The notes under the pieces are model-generated. The model saw only the letters and a program-made list of their open reading frames with translations. It did no database searches and was not told the origin of the DNA. From NCBI GenBank assembly GCA_964019695.1, contig OZ026522.1, positions 74,431,601 to 74,495,600 of the forward strand: a DNA stretch of 64,000 bases, given 5' to 3'. Positions 21,691-33,105 of this stretch are shown here, one piece after another. The translations under genes were made by a program, and so were the position numbers. Every line of letters begins with the position of its first letter. The stretch's first letter is position 1. This stretch comes from Loripinus fragilis (Eukaryota > Mollusca > Bivalvia > Lucinida > Lucinidae).

Positions 21691-22365
21691 TATGTGTGAC
21701 CACATCAGATGTCCTTTGATGGTGAACTGGTAATGGTGAAAGAGAAAAGCAACAATGACAACTCATCACACAGAAAAGGGTACTGGATGTGCCTAAATGT
21801 ATACTTCAATCGGGCAATGAGGTAATAAGCTAGTCCTACGCCTGAATCTTCATCTACTCCCATGCTATGGGTGTGCGAGCAGTAAAGACTAACGAGCGAA
21901 GAAAGTTCCACTGCGTTTGCATACAAAGTATATATGGCAGTTAGATGATGGTTCCCCTGAACCTTCCTTTTCGCCTATTGAATACTGAGCAAACTCAATA
22001 GCGCAAAATCATTGAATCTGCAACTACACTTGCTGCTATATAGGTTTTGAGGCGTTCGACCAGATATTACCCATACCCAAGTCAACTTGCTCAGCTACAC
22101 AGGCTGGCTATAATTTTATCAGTTTGAATCTAACAAGTATAAATATTTAAATTACTACATTGAGAATATCAACTGATCTGGTTACGATGAGAGAGAGCAT
22201 AAACTGTTTTCTAATGGTGTTTCTCATCAGAATTGCATTTGCAAGACTAGACCTTCAACTAAACAGCATTTGTAAAGCAATTCATTAATTACTAGGTAAG
22301 ATGCATCACGCATGTCTACAACTTGCACTTGTTGTAGAAACCGCCTGTTTAGCATACAAAATGTA

Positions 22366-22432
22366 CATTGAATAATAAGATCAGACTGTGCGCATTCAAG
22401 AGCACATCCTGGTCTTATTATTCGCTTAACGT
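22366..22432. repeat. GATCAGACTG hairpin remnant
   Basis: Arms aataataagatcagactgtg and catcctggtcttattatt surround cgcattcaagag. It is a diverged relative of the other GATCAGACTGC hairpins and lies immediately left of element H1. Confidence 0.5.
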
Positions 22433-22442
22433 TTAAAACATA

Positions 22443-22733
22443 CCATGCGCGGATCCAGAAAGTTTTTTCAGAGGGGGTCCAACTTAGAGTACGTTTTTTT
22501 AGTTGATTAGGGGAGAGAGGATCCAATTACCATTATAAGCGGGCCATCATCGGCACACCAGCGAAACGCCATTTAAATGGCGTTCCGCTGGTGTGATGAC
22601 GATGGCTTGGTAGATTTGTGATTATCAGGGGATCCGGACCAGTATTGCTAAGAAACCCTATATTTTTGTGATTTTTCAGGGGAGGGGTTCGGACCCCTGC
22701 CCCCCCCCCCACTCCCCTCTGAATTCGTCCTTG
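22443..22733. mobile_element. GGATCCAGA-ended MITE, family H, copy 1
   Basis: The left end is CCATGCGCGGATCCAGAAAG; the right end is CCCCTCTGAATTCGTCCTTG. The central hairpin is ccagcgaaacgccatttaaa / tggcgttccgctgg. ACATA flanks both sides (22438-22442 and 22734-22738), a likely 5-bp target duplication. G- and C-runs near the right end resemble those of 34203-34491. Non-coding. Confidence 0.8.
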
Positions 22734-23639
22734 ACATAAGGTTCTTTTTTTCGTATCGAGGATAATGGATTTATGAAGCATAAAAATGAACATTTTGTCA
22801 ACTCAGAGGTCTTCTCATTAAGTAGTTTAAGATCTAATCTTCCTGAACGTTAAAAATGCGGGATCAGCTTGCAATTATGTCCAATCGGAACAGCCTCGGC
22901 CAATTCCGTGGAATCAGACCTCGGATGTACATCGAGGATCTACTTTGATAACGTGAAGCTGACGTTACATAACGTGACGCTGACGTCACAGAAACCATGC
23001 CAACACAATAACCAGTGTGATTGCAGCAAAACAAATGGACAAATGGTTATAAATGAAGTTTATGGGATTTTTTTCAATAAAATATCGCTGCTATATCGAT
23101 ATTTTATTGGGAAAAAAACATAAATGCTGATTAAACTTTTTGGGTGATCAGAAAAATGGATTTTAATAGGACTGAATCCACATACTAGTTTTCTTTACGC
23201 CAGTTCCAGCTTACAAAATGGAGCCTTTCGTACATAGTACTACGCGTAATGCGCCTTACGTACACCCGAGGCTTGGTTCGATTCTCGAATTCTACCAGGC
23301 TGAATAAGAGATTTGTCATACGCATAGCATTTCCCGGATGGCTACGATCAAGATTTCAAGCATAGTGTATGCGAATAAAATACAGACAAGCCTTTGCAGC
23401 CTTATCAGCCAGACCACTATCTGTATTTGTGTAACAGTATGCTTTTGGAGAATTTTTACGGTAAATGATTATATATTATATACAGTTGACTCGCATCTCG
23501 AGGTTGATGTAGTACTACTATATTGATCAACTCGATCATTCTGATCAATAAGTCAGAATGTTAAAGTTAAAGACCACGGGCAAGATTCTACATCTGATCA
23601 TGATAAAACGTAACTTCGTCGACTAATACCATTCCAGGT

Positions 23640-24076
23640 TTCAAGAAAGGGGGTTCATGTATATAAAGGGGTGGGGTTCGCTTTGCTGATTTACTCTCAT
23701 TTTTCTTAAATAGTTCATAAAAATGAAATAATTTGGTCTCATTGAGACAAAATTATTTCATTTTCATAGGATATTTAAAAACGGGGTGCAGGGAGGGGGG
23801 TTCGAGCGAACCCCCTCCGGATCCGCCACTGCTTTCACCAGTATTTAAAAAAAAGCCAGATATGTTTAACTTTTTGTATGCTGGTTTCAGTGGCGGATCC
23901 AGAGGGGGTTCGCTCGACCCCCTCCCTCCCTGCCCCCGTTTTAAAATATCCTCAATGAGACCAAATTATTTCATTTTCATTGGATATTTAAGAAAAAATG
24001 AGATAAAATCAGCAAAGCGATCCACCACCCTTTATACATATGAACCCCCTTTCCAGAAATCCTGGATCCGCCCCTG
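23640..24076. mobile_element. Head-to-head pair of CAGTGGCGGATCC MITEs
   Basis: The right copy (about 23888-24076) starts CAGTGGCGGATCCAGAGGGG and ends CTGGATCCGCCCCTG. The left copy is its reverse complement, ending ggatccgccactg at about 23832. They are separated by about 55 bp. Both contain atgaaataatttggtctcat and agcaaagcgatcc-type text. The CAGTGGCGGATCC and CAGGGGCGGATCC ends resemble those of hAT-type elements, which is inference. The 156-codon ORF 23733-24203 spans both copies and is not a real gene. Confidence 0.75.
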
Positions 24077-24304
24077 GGTTAAAATATGTCTAATATTTCA
24101 TCTGCTGATTTTTTCCAGACTTGACTTATTTCAACTACCATCAGAGTGTCAAACAGTTTGGATCCAGACCAAGGGTCCAAACTTGGCCCAAATTGTCTAC
24201 TAAGGTCGCAGGTTAAGAGTTTAATATTACCTATTAGTTAAACATTTATCTTAAATAACAAAACGAACTAGAGTAGCTGACTAAACTGTACAGTTGCAGC
24301 TATT

Positions 24305-25009
24305 GTGTTTCCAGGTTTTAAGTGACCCCGTTTTTCTTTTTTTTTAACCGCTTGAAATTAAACTTAGAAGAACGGCACTTAGCATGCGGATTTAAATGCA
24401 CACCGCGTAACTAAAGCTTATTTTTAGGAAACGCCCTTATTTGTAAATGAAGCCCAAATCCCCTGTACAAAAGAATAACTTAGTTGTTTTCCCTGTGAAT
24501 ATACCCATGTGTATCCCACAAGATACACGTGGTATATTTACATTGCTATAATGATATGCACTCGCCTATGGGCCAGTTAAGCAATTTTAGCGTGAAGTTG
24601 TCATTGTCTTTATAAGTTTAAACACGTGTTTTGTGTGCTCAAAAGAACCGTATCATCGAGACGGTTGTTTTGAGTACAAACAACATAATTTTTGGTTGAT
24701 AAATAGGGAAAATAATGTTCTGTTACGCACTCTTATATGTGGGATTGACGAATAATCTCCACTGACCTGTATAAGCCATGTTTCATTTATATCGTTAGGT
24801 TCACTTGGGGACTAATTCAAAGAGGAGCACCAAAACACAACAAAATTCCATCTAATCCAAGCCTATACAAAAACTCATATTTATGTGGAAAAAATAAATT
24901 CAATTACGCGGTGTATATCTAAATTTATTTCTCTAATTCATTTTTCAATTAAAATCACCATTAAAGAATAATTAGCAAAAAACGGGGGTCACTTAAGTCC
25001 TGGAAACAC
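24305..25009. mobile_element. Complete MITE, family J
   Basis: The inverted ends are GTGTTTCCAGGTTTTAAGTG then ACCCCGTTTTT on the left, and AAAACGGGGGTCACTTAAGT then CCTGGAAACAC on the right. The 705-bp interior is AT-rich and non-coding. The element is the reference that explains bases 1-547. No clear target duplication was found beyond TAT-like flanks. Confidence 0.85.
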
Positions 25010-25493
25010 TATAGTAGTCCGAGATAGAAAATCGTACTTAATGCGAAAGTGCACTATTGGATATATTTTCCGCCGTTGACTTTAGGTGCACCCCTTTCAA
25101 GCCACACGACATGGCATATCACATAATGATAGTTTAAGCTCTGCACACAATTTTGAGGAATTCAGCGGACGAACTCAGACACAAAACATGCAATTGTATG
25201 TGAATCTACTCTTAATGCGCAAATATTATGGGATGTAAGGTGTTAGTCAATTAATATCCAACTATGGTCTTTGGCGTACAAATCGTTTTAGACCACTAAG
25301 CCAGTACAAAGAAACCTGGTACTTTTTACATAGTTATGCCACTAGCGATGGCTCTGGTGACCCCGACAATCTGTGCAGATTCCTCAGAGCTTTCTCTGTT
25401 TTCACACATATCGTATGAGCCTAGATAAAGGTTCAGATCCAACCCCACCCACTACTCTGCTGCACATGCCTGTTTCAATAATGATGCAGTGTA
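25010..25493. other. Stretch without recognisable genes
   Basis: No gene or repeat was recognised. Confidence 0.4.
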
Positions 25494-25496
25494 TTT

Positions 25497-25963
25497 GGCC
25501 CACTTCGAATCGAACTATAGTTCATACCATAGTAACTATAGTCTGATTCGAACATCGATATTCGCTACTATAGTAACGTCACGAACCTACTAGAGATCAA
25601 CAGTGGGTTGGGGCACCATTCACTGATTTCTAATAGATAGGCTGGTTCCCTCCTCTAGATCTATCAAGCAAGATGGGTTCCAGATCTGTCAGCAGCCTCA
25701 ATTTTTTTTTTACAAAATAAATCCTTGTTGTACTCTTTTTGCAGTCTCAATTATTCGTAATTGTTAATTAGAGTAGGCTGTGCAGTTTATACACATTCTT
25801 TTCGTCTTTGATGACGGGGGCATACAGGACTATTCACTTCGGCCATATTTCTTTACTTGCCAACCAACTAAAGTTGCAACTGTAGCCGTTCGGGTTTAAA
25901 CGTGTGCGCGCATATGTTACGTCAGAACTTTAGTAGGAACTATAGTTTGATTCAAAGTGGGCC
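25497..25963. mobile_element. GGCCCACTTCGAAT-ended DNA element, family Q
   Basis: The left end GGCCCACTTCGAATCGAACT then ATAGTTC is mirrored by GAACTATAGTTTGATTCAAA then GTGGGCC on the right. TTT lies directly outside both ends, a possible 3-bp target duplication. ACTATAGT words recur near the left end (atagtaactatagtctgatt). The 467-bp element has no ORF. GGCCC ends with 3-bp duplication resemble the element at 6302-7357. Confidence 0.75.
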
Positions 25964-27340
25964 TTTATCATGACAATATCAAGGTACTGAATAAAGGGAA
26001 ACCTTTAATTCCTAAGGCACACACTACTAGAAGACGACTAAAATTAAAGAAAATGAAATCTACAAAACTAGGGACAATATAAATCAGTGGTCGTCTTCAC
26101 ATAAATATCAACATAGATTTAACATTATAATAAACTATTTTAATGCAGTATAGAGAATACTAAAATTTACATATCTTTAAAGGATGATCAGCAAGCGGCG
26201 TACAAAGATTTAATTTTTTGCCCGTGGCTCATCATGTACAAATTGCTAAAACTTAATCATAAAAATGGACTTCACCGAGCAAGAAAGTTATTTCGCTAAT
26301 TTAACAATATAAAAATAAGCGTCGCTTCCACGGTATGCGTGCGTTTTCCAACGTATTTTGTGCTTTTACGTAATCAATTCATGAGAGTCGCCGAATTAGT
26401 AGACATTGTGGAGTACGCAGAAGTGCAGACTAGTTCAGTTTCGTATGTTCGACTCGTGTTAAAATTTGACGCGATTTCATATAAGATACGATCATTTTCG
26501 CGCTTCACTTATCATAAACGCGGATAGCTCGAAAACATCCCTCGAAAGATGGTTGAACGATTCATAATAAGTCAAGAATAAGAATACAATAAAACAGCTG
26601 CCATTATGAACTACAAATCGCTCAACTAATATGTTGCTAAAGCCCTGCGATGCAATAAATTAGTTTCTATAATCCATACAAGAATCCATACTTTTGCTTC
26701 AACTTACATGACAAGTACAGTGAAATGTACAAAATATGAAACCTGTGTAATTTTGCACAGGTTTCATATTTTGCACATTTTCCGCGAGTGTAAGAACAAA
26801 ATGGAACTACCGCACGCCGCATTTCAAGAAGCTTGCAAGTAGGGCACGTAGATAAAATATGATTCTTTTTCTCAAGCAAAACATGTGTTGTGGGTGCTCA
26901 GAAGAACCGACGCTTTGTCGGACCTGATCTGGGTCCAAACTGTTTGCAAATATGATCAGCAGACGATAGAATTATTCTTCTCCTGATGTGACTCGGTTTA
27001 ATGTAATTTAAAGGATGTAAACTTGGTAATGATCCGAATGCGTCCGTTGATGGAGAAGTTTTAAATTATTCACATCAACACGCGAGAGAAAAAACTTTAC
27101 AAGAGCTACTGAAATGAATCTTTAGCACGATATATTGACGAATGACATAAACTTTAGCATTCTTACGTCCTGAACTGCCATAACTATAACCAACCACATT
27201 CCGCAATGTTCAGTGCTGGGCACATTCGCGATGCTTGTCAAATTCCGATATCCCCTTCTTCTTCCCGTTAAAGTGAAAATGCTACAATCACATACTACAC
27301 AGAGATTCGAACCACACCGCCAATTCAGGACACGCACCCC

Positions 27341-27341
<1 letters not shown>
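25964..27341. other. Stretch without recognisable genes, with one hairpin
   Basis: A 22-23 bp-arm hairpin lies at 26726-26777 (tgtacaaaatatgaaacctg and its complement). Text near 26926-26980 (cctgatctgggtccaaactg, atgatcagcagacgat) is a decayed piece of family D. Otherwise nothing was recognised. Confidence 0.5.

Positions 27342-27427
<86 letters not shown>
27342..27427. repeat. (CA)43 microsatellite
   Basis: 86 bp of uninterrupted CA dinucleotides. The Cys/Val and Thr/His ORFs over it are artefacts. Confidence 0.95.
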
Positions 27428-27429
<2 letters not shown>

Positions 27430-27897
27430 CTTGGAGAAATCGAAAGAGCTATTGTACTAAGACTCTGCGAGGATAACGATATGTACACGAAGACAGCGTC
27501 CACATTTTACTAAGTTCTTTTGGCCTACGTTGAGGATCAATGGCGGCGTTATGCAGCTAGTACGAAAGGCCATAAACTATGGAAATGTACTTCTGTATTC
27601 ACAAAAAGGATGAAAATCTTTATGTAAAAAGGTAAAACCCCATTTATAATTCATTTTTTACTTTTGTTAATGGGCTTAAATTGGTTCTCAAAGAAGCTTG
27701 CACGCTTGAGAGACGGTCCTGTCCCTGAATGAGGAACGTTCAATGAAGATTAACTGGCGTGTTGTTTAAAAATGTATGAACTAGGGTTATGTCGTGAGAA
27801 AACTTGTCTTGTACTGAACCATACTCTCAGCCCTTAAACTGTCTGTGCAAAGGGCACAAACCACAAAGGGCAGTGATGCATATGTACTAAATGTCAC

Positions 27898-27948
27898 ACA
27901 GCGAACAGCAAAGAGCGCTGCGCCAGGCTCTTTGCTGCTCGCTGTCTG
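27898..27948. repeat. cagcgaacagcaaagagc hairpin (family F type)
   Basis: Arms cagcgaacagcaaagagc and gctctttgctgctcgctg surround gctgcgccag. Upstream text gtgagaaaacttgtctt near 27792-27808 matches a family F end, so the stretch 27790-27950 is probably a diverged F copy. Confidence 0.55.
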
Positions 27949-27959
27949 AAATTTAATAC

Positions 27960-29184
27960 ATCGTCAGTATATGGTATATGGCTCGAACTCGATCAACATC
28001 TAACCAATCATACTGGTTTATTTAAAATTTGATTAAACGTTGTGTGTCAACTGGACCGCACATGCATATTGACATGGGGCCTGGATTAACTTGTGGGGTT
28101 AATCTTTCATATGCCACTTGGTGCGACCAAAATATTGAGAGCATATCATATCGCTCTGAGCTATTTAATTAGAATATTTTCTTCAATGTTCAGTGGGTTA
28201 TTATGGGAGAATTTTTTAAACAGAGTATTGCCGACCAGATTGGCAAAGCCTCCGCGACCCCAAATGGTAAAAGTAAATCCCACTTCGATGCACCCAGTGC
28301 GGAGAGACGCTAAACACTTCTTTGATTCCGTTAGAAATCAGTTAAATATGTTAAAATCTTTATAATAAGTAACCCTAATTTTAATGACTATGAATTAGAA
28401 CATAGTGGGGTGTGTATGAGCGTATTCTTATAGAATATTGCTGGCCCATTGCTATCAATAATTTGAGAAAATTATCGAAGAAATTATTCTAAAAGTTTAA
28501 AAGGCTCCTATTATACCATTGTATTTTATCCTGATGCAACTCGCGCCAGTAAATGTCTCATGACGCAGTGATATGCAAGGTCAAATAAAAAATGCATTTG
28601 TTAAGGGTAGCCCGACCCTACCTAAATTGACTTGTGAAACCTAGATTTTTTTTCAGATTTTCTGGAAAAAATATAAAATTATATTTTTTCCAGAAAAAAA
28701 TATGTGTCCCTACCCTACCTAAAATTTTCAGACCCGTTACCCGAAACACACCATTTTTTATTTGGCCCAACCAACCGGGTAATATATTTAGTTTGTACTA
28801 CATTGTATTTTATTTTGTTGGCAATATTTGCCGGTAAATTATCGATTTATTTTGATTGATTTTTTGCTCTCATATCTTCTGTGGTTAAGTTTATCAGTGT
28901 GAATGCGCACTTGATTATGATCTTATTGTGCTTAGCGCCGCATGATGTTTTGTGGAAGAAGGAGAAACAATCAAAATGGCAACACATGTTTCACAATATT
29001 TCTACAGTCTGTACTCGTTGGACTGTTGCATTAATTGATCCTGGCATTATGTACAACAGGAAAAGTCATGGTTAACCCATATAATTCGAATGGACTTGCC
29101 TTCCATTATCAATAGGACGAGCCAATTTCATATTCTAGGGATTTTGGGTGGTATTTCTTTTATCAAATTTTAATAGCACATTCT
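27960..29184. other. Stretch without recognisable genes
   Basis: Contains a short hairpin (tctggaaaaaatataaaatt and its complement) near 28661-28694. A 90-codon plus ORF at 28093-28365 has no recognisable domain; it could be a chance ORF. Confidence 0.4.
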
Positions 29185-29275
29185 GTAAGCAAACAGTGGA
29201 GACCCTGATCAGACGCCGCGTTCTGTGGCGTCTGATCTGGTTCTGCACTGTTTGCATATGTCCCACAAAAAGGGC
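29185..29275. mobile_element. MITE fragment, family G, copy 1
   Basis: It contains gtaagcaaacagtggagacc, the hairpin gatcagacgccgcgttctgt with ggcgtctgatctgg, gcactgtttgcatatgtccc and aaaaagggc. The same order occurs at 29620-29830 and 37558-37786. Confidence 0.7.
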
Positions 29276-29619
29276 ACTAGGCATATATGGTATTGTGTGA
29301 AACAGGAAAACGAATAGAAAAGAACATGGTTAACTCATTGCGTGTGTTGGGTATTAAAAGTTGCACGTTTTTTGTCGTCTACTGATTGTTTTTTTCAAAA
29401 TGGACGTTTTTGAAGATTTTTTTCAGGAAAACCCATCAGAATGTCAAACTAAGTCTGGCCTGATCTGGGTACAAACCTAAAGATTATCAGAAGACGACAC
29501 TAGCCAGTAGACATCTAGATATAAATTAATATAGAATATAGTAGTATATAATATTGACATTTTTTGAGCTTCTGGGTTCTGCTTTACACTGTATTGGTTC
29601 CGACACGGAACGACTCCCA

Positions 29620-29830
29620 TCCCATATAAGCATAGCGTCCTTTTCGTGGGACATCAGCAAACAGTGCAAAAGCAGATCAGACGCCGCAAAATGCGGAGTG
29701 TGATCAGGTTCTCCAATGTTTGCTTACAGAAGAATATTTTAAAATTTGAATAAAAATGAAAAATACTACCCATCAACCCTAAAATTGGAAATGGACTCGT
29801 CCAATTGATTATGATCGGAAAATACATTCG
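29620..29830. mobile_element. MITE, family G, copy 2
   Basis: Order: catataagcatagcgtcctt, gtgggacatcagcaaacagt, hairpin agatcagacgccgcaaaatg / cggagtgtgatcagg, tgtttgcttacag, tgaataaaaatgaaaaatac, ccatcaaccctaaaattgga, ggactcgtccaattgat. It is collinear with 37558-37786. Confidence 0.75.
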
Positions 29831-30270
29831 GCATAAATTGGTTTAAAAACAGACTTCATTTCGCTGAAAATAGCACGATATAATTTAAATTTTAGACATT
29901 ATTAATGAATATATCTTAAAAGCAAACATACCTTTCAGTTGCGATACATCCCAGCACCCTAGTTAGTCATATGTACAGTATGAGACTCCCGTTAATTTCT
30001 GAACTTTCCTTGAACCATCCTTAACATTTATAGATTTATTTCCATATTTGGTGTAAAGGAAGTGGCTCAATAAATTCGATCTTTTCCTCGTTTTGATGTG
30101 GAGTGTCCAACAAAATTGCTACAGGGTCTAATACACGCAATTAATATCAATTAAAACTGATCATGTTTTACCCCAAGGGCTGAATTTTGGAGAAGCTTTG
30201 GTGATATGTCGGCGGGTAATGCCACATAGGCTGAGATATTTGGATGAGCCCGTGAGAAAAGGGTAAACAT

Positions 30271-30440
30271 CGCATTATGGTTAAAGTCAATCCAAAGACG
30301 TGCATGCATGTCCACCTATTGGGGCTCAATGTCTGTTAATTAGACAATCTTTAATCGCATTATGGTTAAAGTCAATCCAAAGACGTGCATGCATGTTCAC
30401 CTATTGGGGCTCAATGTCTGTTAATTAGACAATCTTTAAT
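30271..30440. repeat. 85-bp tandem duplication, two copies, one mismatch
   Basis: Unit 30271-30355 and unit 30356-30440 differ only at one base (gtccacctatt versus gttcacctatt). Each starts cgcattatggttaaagtcaa and ends tagacaatctttaat. Flanks do not extend the match. Non-coding. Confidence 0.95.
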
Positions 30441-30552
30441 CTACTATCGTTTTGTGCGAACGGTGAATATTCTTGGGAGATTGATCGATGAGAAGATGCG
30501 TTGGTTCGTCTTAGTTTTCGCTGGTCTTATCTGCGATAATTAACAAAACCTA

Positions 30553-30652
30553 CTGAGTGAAAGGGCTGACCTCTTGGCTCTTGTTGGTGATGTTTATTGT
30601 ATTTTTGTTGCTTTCCCATGTGGTATCCTGGGTCAGGTGTGGTGCTTGATTG
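30553..30652 (+). mobile_element. Internal fragment of LINE tail A
   Basis: Text from gaaagggctgacctcttggc to ggtcaggtgtggtgcttgat, lacking the constant 3' end. It is probably truncated on both sides by later events. Confidence 0.65.
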
Positions 30653-30729
30653 TACACATCCACACAGTTTGATCAGAGCCTAAGCTGTCCATATGAAGAC
30701 TTATTGGGACCATAGTTACACATAAAGCG

Positions 30730-30790
30730 CCTAGCAAAGACTCTGATCAGCCTGCGCGAGTGCGCAGGCTTGTCTGAGTCTTCGCTCGGC
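30730..30790. repeat. GATCAGCCTGCGC hairpin
   Basis: Arms aaagactctgatcagcctgc and gcaggcttgtctgagtcttc surround gcgagtgc. It is the same kind of core as E and F. Right of it, cggcatacatat resembles the family E flank. Confidence 0.6.
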
Positions 30791-31229
30791 ATACATATAA
30801 AATAGTCACGTTTGTTATGCCACGGTTCAAATTAAAAGATTTAGCCACACCAGTTCAAGGGTTCTTTTTGTATATAATGGCAACACAGGTCAAGCTTGTT
30901 ACTGCGTGAAAGCAATTTTATTCAAGGCATTCATTTTACCAGGGTCAGCATTGTCATAATTAGCGAGATCCAGAACAGTCTGATCATCTAACTCGATATG
31001 ATGCGCAACACATGTACATGCTGAGATTGGTCTTAACTGTTGACAGTCGCTGAAAGGACCCCGTTTACAGGACACGTCCAAGTTTTGATGGATTTTAATC
31101 TAGTTATTGATGTAAACGGAAGTGGAGTACATGTATCTATCCATGAGACTGACTGACCGCCTGTAGCACTAACAAAGTGATTAAAAATTAATGTACATTC
31201 TGTTTTTAGGTTTTCATCCATACTGGTTG

Positions 31230-31440
31230 CCACTCTAATTTTAAACATAAATTTTGGCCTAAGACGAATCATACCACCCTTGCCAGCTTTCGCACGAACT
31301 ATCTCGTGACGTACAAGGTCTTCACTGATGCAGGTGGTATAAAATATTATACCATGTTTGTCCACCTGTACGTAAGATAATCCACTCGCTAAAGCTCGTG
31401 GATTATCTCCACGTACAGGCGGACAGCCTATGGTATAACT
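31230..31440. mobile_element. Palindromic MITE, family C, copy 1
   Basis: Landmarks: ccacccttgccagctttcgc, gtgacgtacaaggtcttcac, aggtggtataaaatat, ataccatgtttgtccacctg and the hairpin tacgtaagataatccactcg / ctcgtggattatctccacgt, ending ggcggacagcctatggtata then acta. It matches 47940-48116 closely. Minus-strand short ORFs over it are chance. Confidence 0.8.
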
Positions 31441-31813
31441 ATTACATAGACTACAGCGATTTCGTTATCTCTAATTAGTATCCAAATGATGAGTTTTCTT
31501 TTTGACAGCTATTGGTAGGGGTGGAGTATGTTGATAGTCAAAAAAGCATGCACAATTTCTTGATGTGCAAAAAGATGCATACTTGAACAGCTCATTTTTC
31601 ATTCTAGTTAAAACACACTTTTAAATTCATGGTTGATGTGATAATGAAACGAAAACATGGGGGGGGCTTCAGTGGGGATCCCGCTTGTGAAGCCAGCACG
31701 TAATCACCGGAGAAATTTCAGTTTGACACTGAGTTTGATTATATGGAACACTTTGAAAGTCCACCTTCGTCGTACAGTGGTGATAATGAACAGAATAAAA
31801 CCAAGTAGGACTA

Positions 31814-32131
31814 GGAACTCTAATTTTGTTGGTTTTGTTGCTTTTCATCCCAAGTCAACAGCTATGGTCATTGCGGGACGGTCAGTTCACCTAACCACAC
31901 TTTTCCTGGGCAGGCTTGAACAAGCGGTTAACCAGTAATTTGTGCACATACTTTCGCTTGTAACTGACAACAACCCTTCTTGAATGAATTAGCGGAAGGG
32001 AGGAGATGACCGTAGAAATTATTTCATGATCAATCTCCACGAAAGTATGGGACCGGGCCGGGATCGAACTCGCGACCCCTGGATCGCGAGTTCGATCCCG
32101 GCCCGGTCCCATACTTTCGTGGAACTCTAAT
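31814..32131 (-). mobile_element. tRNA-derived SINE S1, copy b, with snap-back head and 11-bp target duplication
   Basis: The SINE body is reversed relative to 13241-13527 and preceded on the plus strand by a T-rich 3' end (tttgttggttttgttgcttt). The perfect duplication GGAACTCTAAT occurs at 31814-31824 and 32121-32131. At the tRNA-like head, left arm 32037-32075 and right arm 32084-32122 are exact complements (gggaccgggccgggatcgaa and its mirror), with spacer cccctgga. The head is thus partly copied in reverse before the target duplication, so the snap-back arose at or after integration of the 5' end. Confidence 0.9.
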
Positions 32132-32550
32132 CGACTATGGCAAGGTGGTGGGACTGAATTCTATGTATGGGCCCAAAGGGAAAAGCCACAACCATCTCCG
32201 ACCTAAAGTGTATTTAGTGAGATGCACAAAAGTGTTTCTCAAAAACGGGTACTTTTGCAAACTGTGAAGACCCAGATGAAAAGCACAGATTCACCTGAGC
32301 ATACACCAAGTATGCATTTTAATGAAGGCCTGGACTAAGAGTCAGGTATTTGGCTTCGTAGGACACGTCAGCATTGGCGTTTAGAAGAGGCTTTTACGCA
32401 AATGTGATACATTTTGTAAGTTCCAAAGTCTTATTTTGCCCCAAATCTCATCAAAAATCGAGTTTTTCTTGTATCAAAGTCAGGGCTGGCTGCAATGGCG
32501 TCAGTATGTACATGTATGATCTCATGGAAGATAACTTCAGTGATGCGGCG
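32132..32550. other. Stretch without recognisable genes
   Basis: No coding domain or repeat boundary was recognised. Confidence 0.4.
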
Positions 32551-32553
32551 TTA

Positions 32554-32790
32554 TGCCCAGGTCACACATTCACGGACTGGACGCCGGATTAGCCACGGAT
32601 GTACATTCGTGGCAATCCGTATTGGTCCTTAGCTTTCCGTGTTGCATCCGTAATCATACGTAGTAGTACTTAATCGTAATTATATATTGCATCCGTATCG
32701 ACCAACAGAAATGGGCATTTCCGTGGTCATCCGTGAGATTTAATCCGTAGTAGAACCGGCGAGGTGATTCGTGAATGTGTGACCTGGGCA
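32554..32790. mobile_element. Harbinger-like motif-array MITE with TTA target duplication
   Basis: The ends TGCCCAGGTCACACATTCAC (then G) and CGTGAATGTGTGACCTGGGC (then A) are perfect 21-bp inverted repeats. TTA flanks both (32551-32553 and 32791-32793), the TWA pattern of PIF/Harbinger. The interior repeats ATCCGT or CCGTG words in both directions (ggcaatccgtattgg, gcatccgtaatcat, gtggtcatccgtgag, taatccgtag). 237 bp, no ORF. Confidence 0.85.
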
Positions 32791-32849
32791 TTATAGAAGG
32801 GTATCGTTTTTAGGCACTCCGACACCATCAATATATGACCAAACACAAC

Positions 32850-33105
32850 AAAAATGCTGAAAGAAACGATTGATCTGCAAACATTGCATGCGATAATGTC
32901 GTCTGCTCAAGTCGTCTGTTGCGTATGTTTGCTGACATTATTGAGAAGTGTCAGTATTTATACAAACAATGAGGACCCAGATCAGACTGCTCTTGTAGGA
33001 GCAGTCTGATCTGGGTTCACACTTTTTGCAAATAGGCTTTCAATCATATCAGTAGACGACTAAGCAGGCGACATTTGTTGTAATTGGCACTTTAAGGGTT
33101 TACAC
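32850..33105. mobile_element. piggyBac-like MITE, family D, copy 1 (left end decayed)
   Basis: It contains aatgtcgtctgctcaagtcg, gctgacattattgag, the hairpin cccagatcagactgctcttg / aggagcagtctgatctgggt, agtagacgactaagcaggcg and the right end ttggcactttaagggttta. It is collinear with D2 (37791-38018). TTAA at the right end is changed to TTTA. Confidence 0.75.

Noticed and set aside
22869..23123. 84-codon ORF with CQHNNQCDCS, EGF-like look
   Set aside because: Only a few cysteines, no full EGF pattern and no splice signals.
23225..23300. tRNA-like B box (GGTTCGATTCTCG)
   Set aside because: No matching A box, body or target duplication was found.
23733..24203. 156-codon ORF, the longest in the window
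   Set aside because: It runs through two inverted MITE copies and their spacer, with no domain.
27122..27503. Cys/Val-rich and Thr/His-rich ORFs on both strands
   Set aside because: They are translations of the (CA)43 microsatellite.
28093..28365. 90-codon ORF as a host exon
   Set aside because: No recognisable domain, splice sites or second exon.
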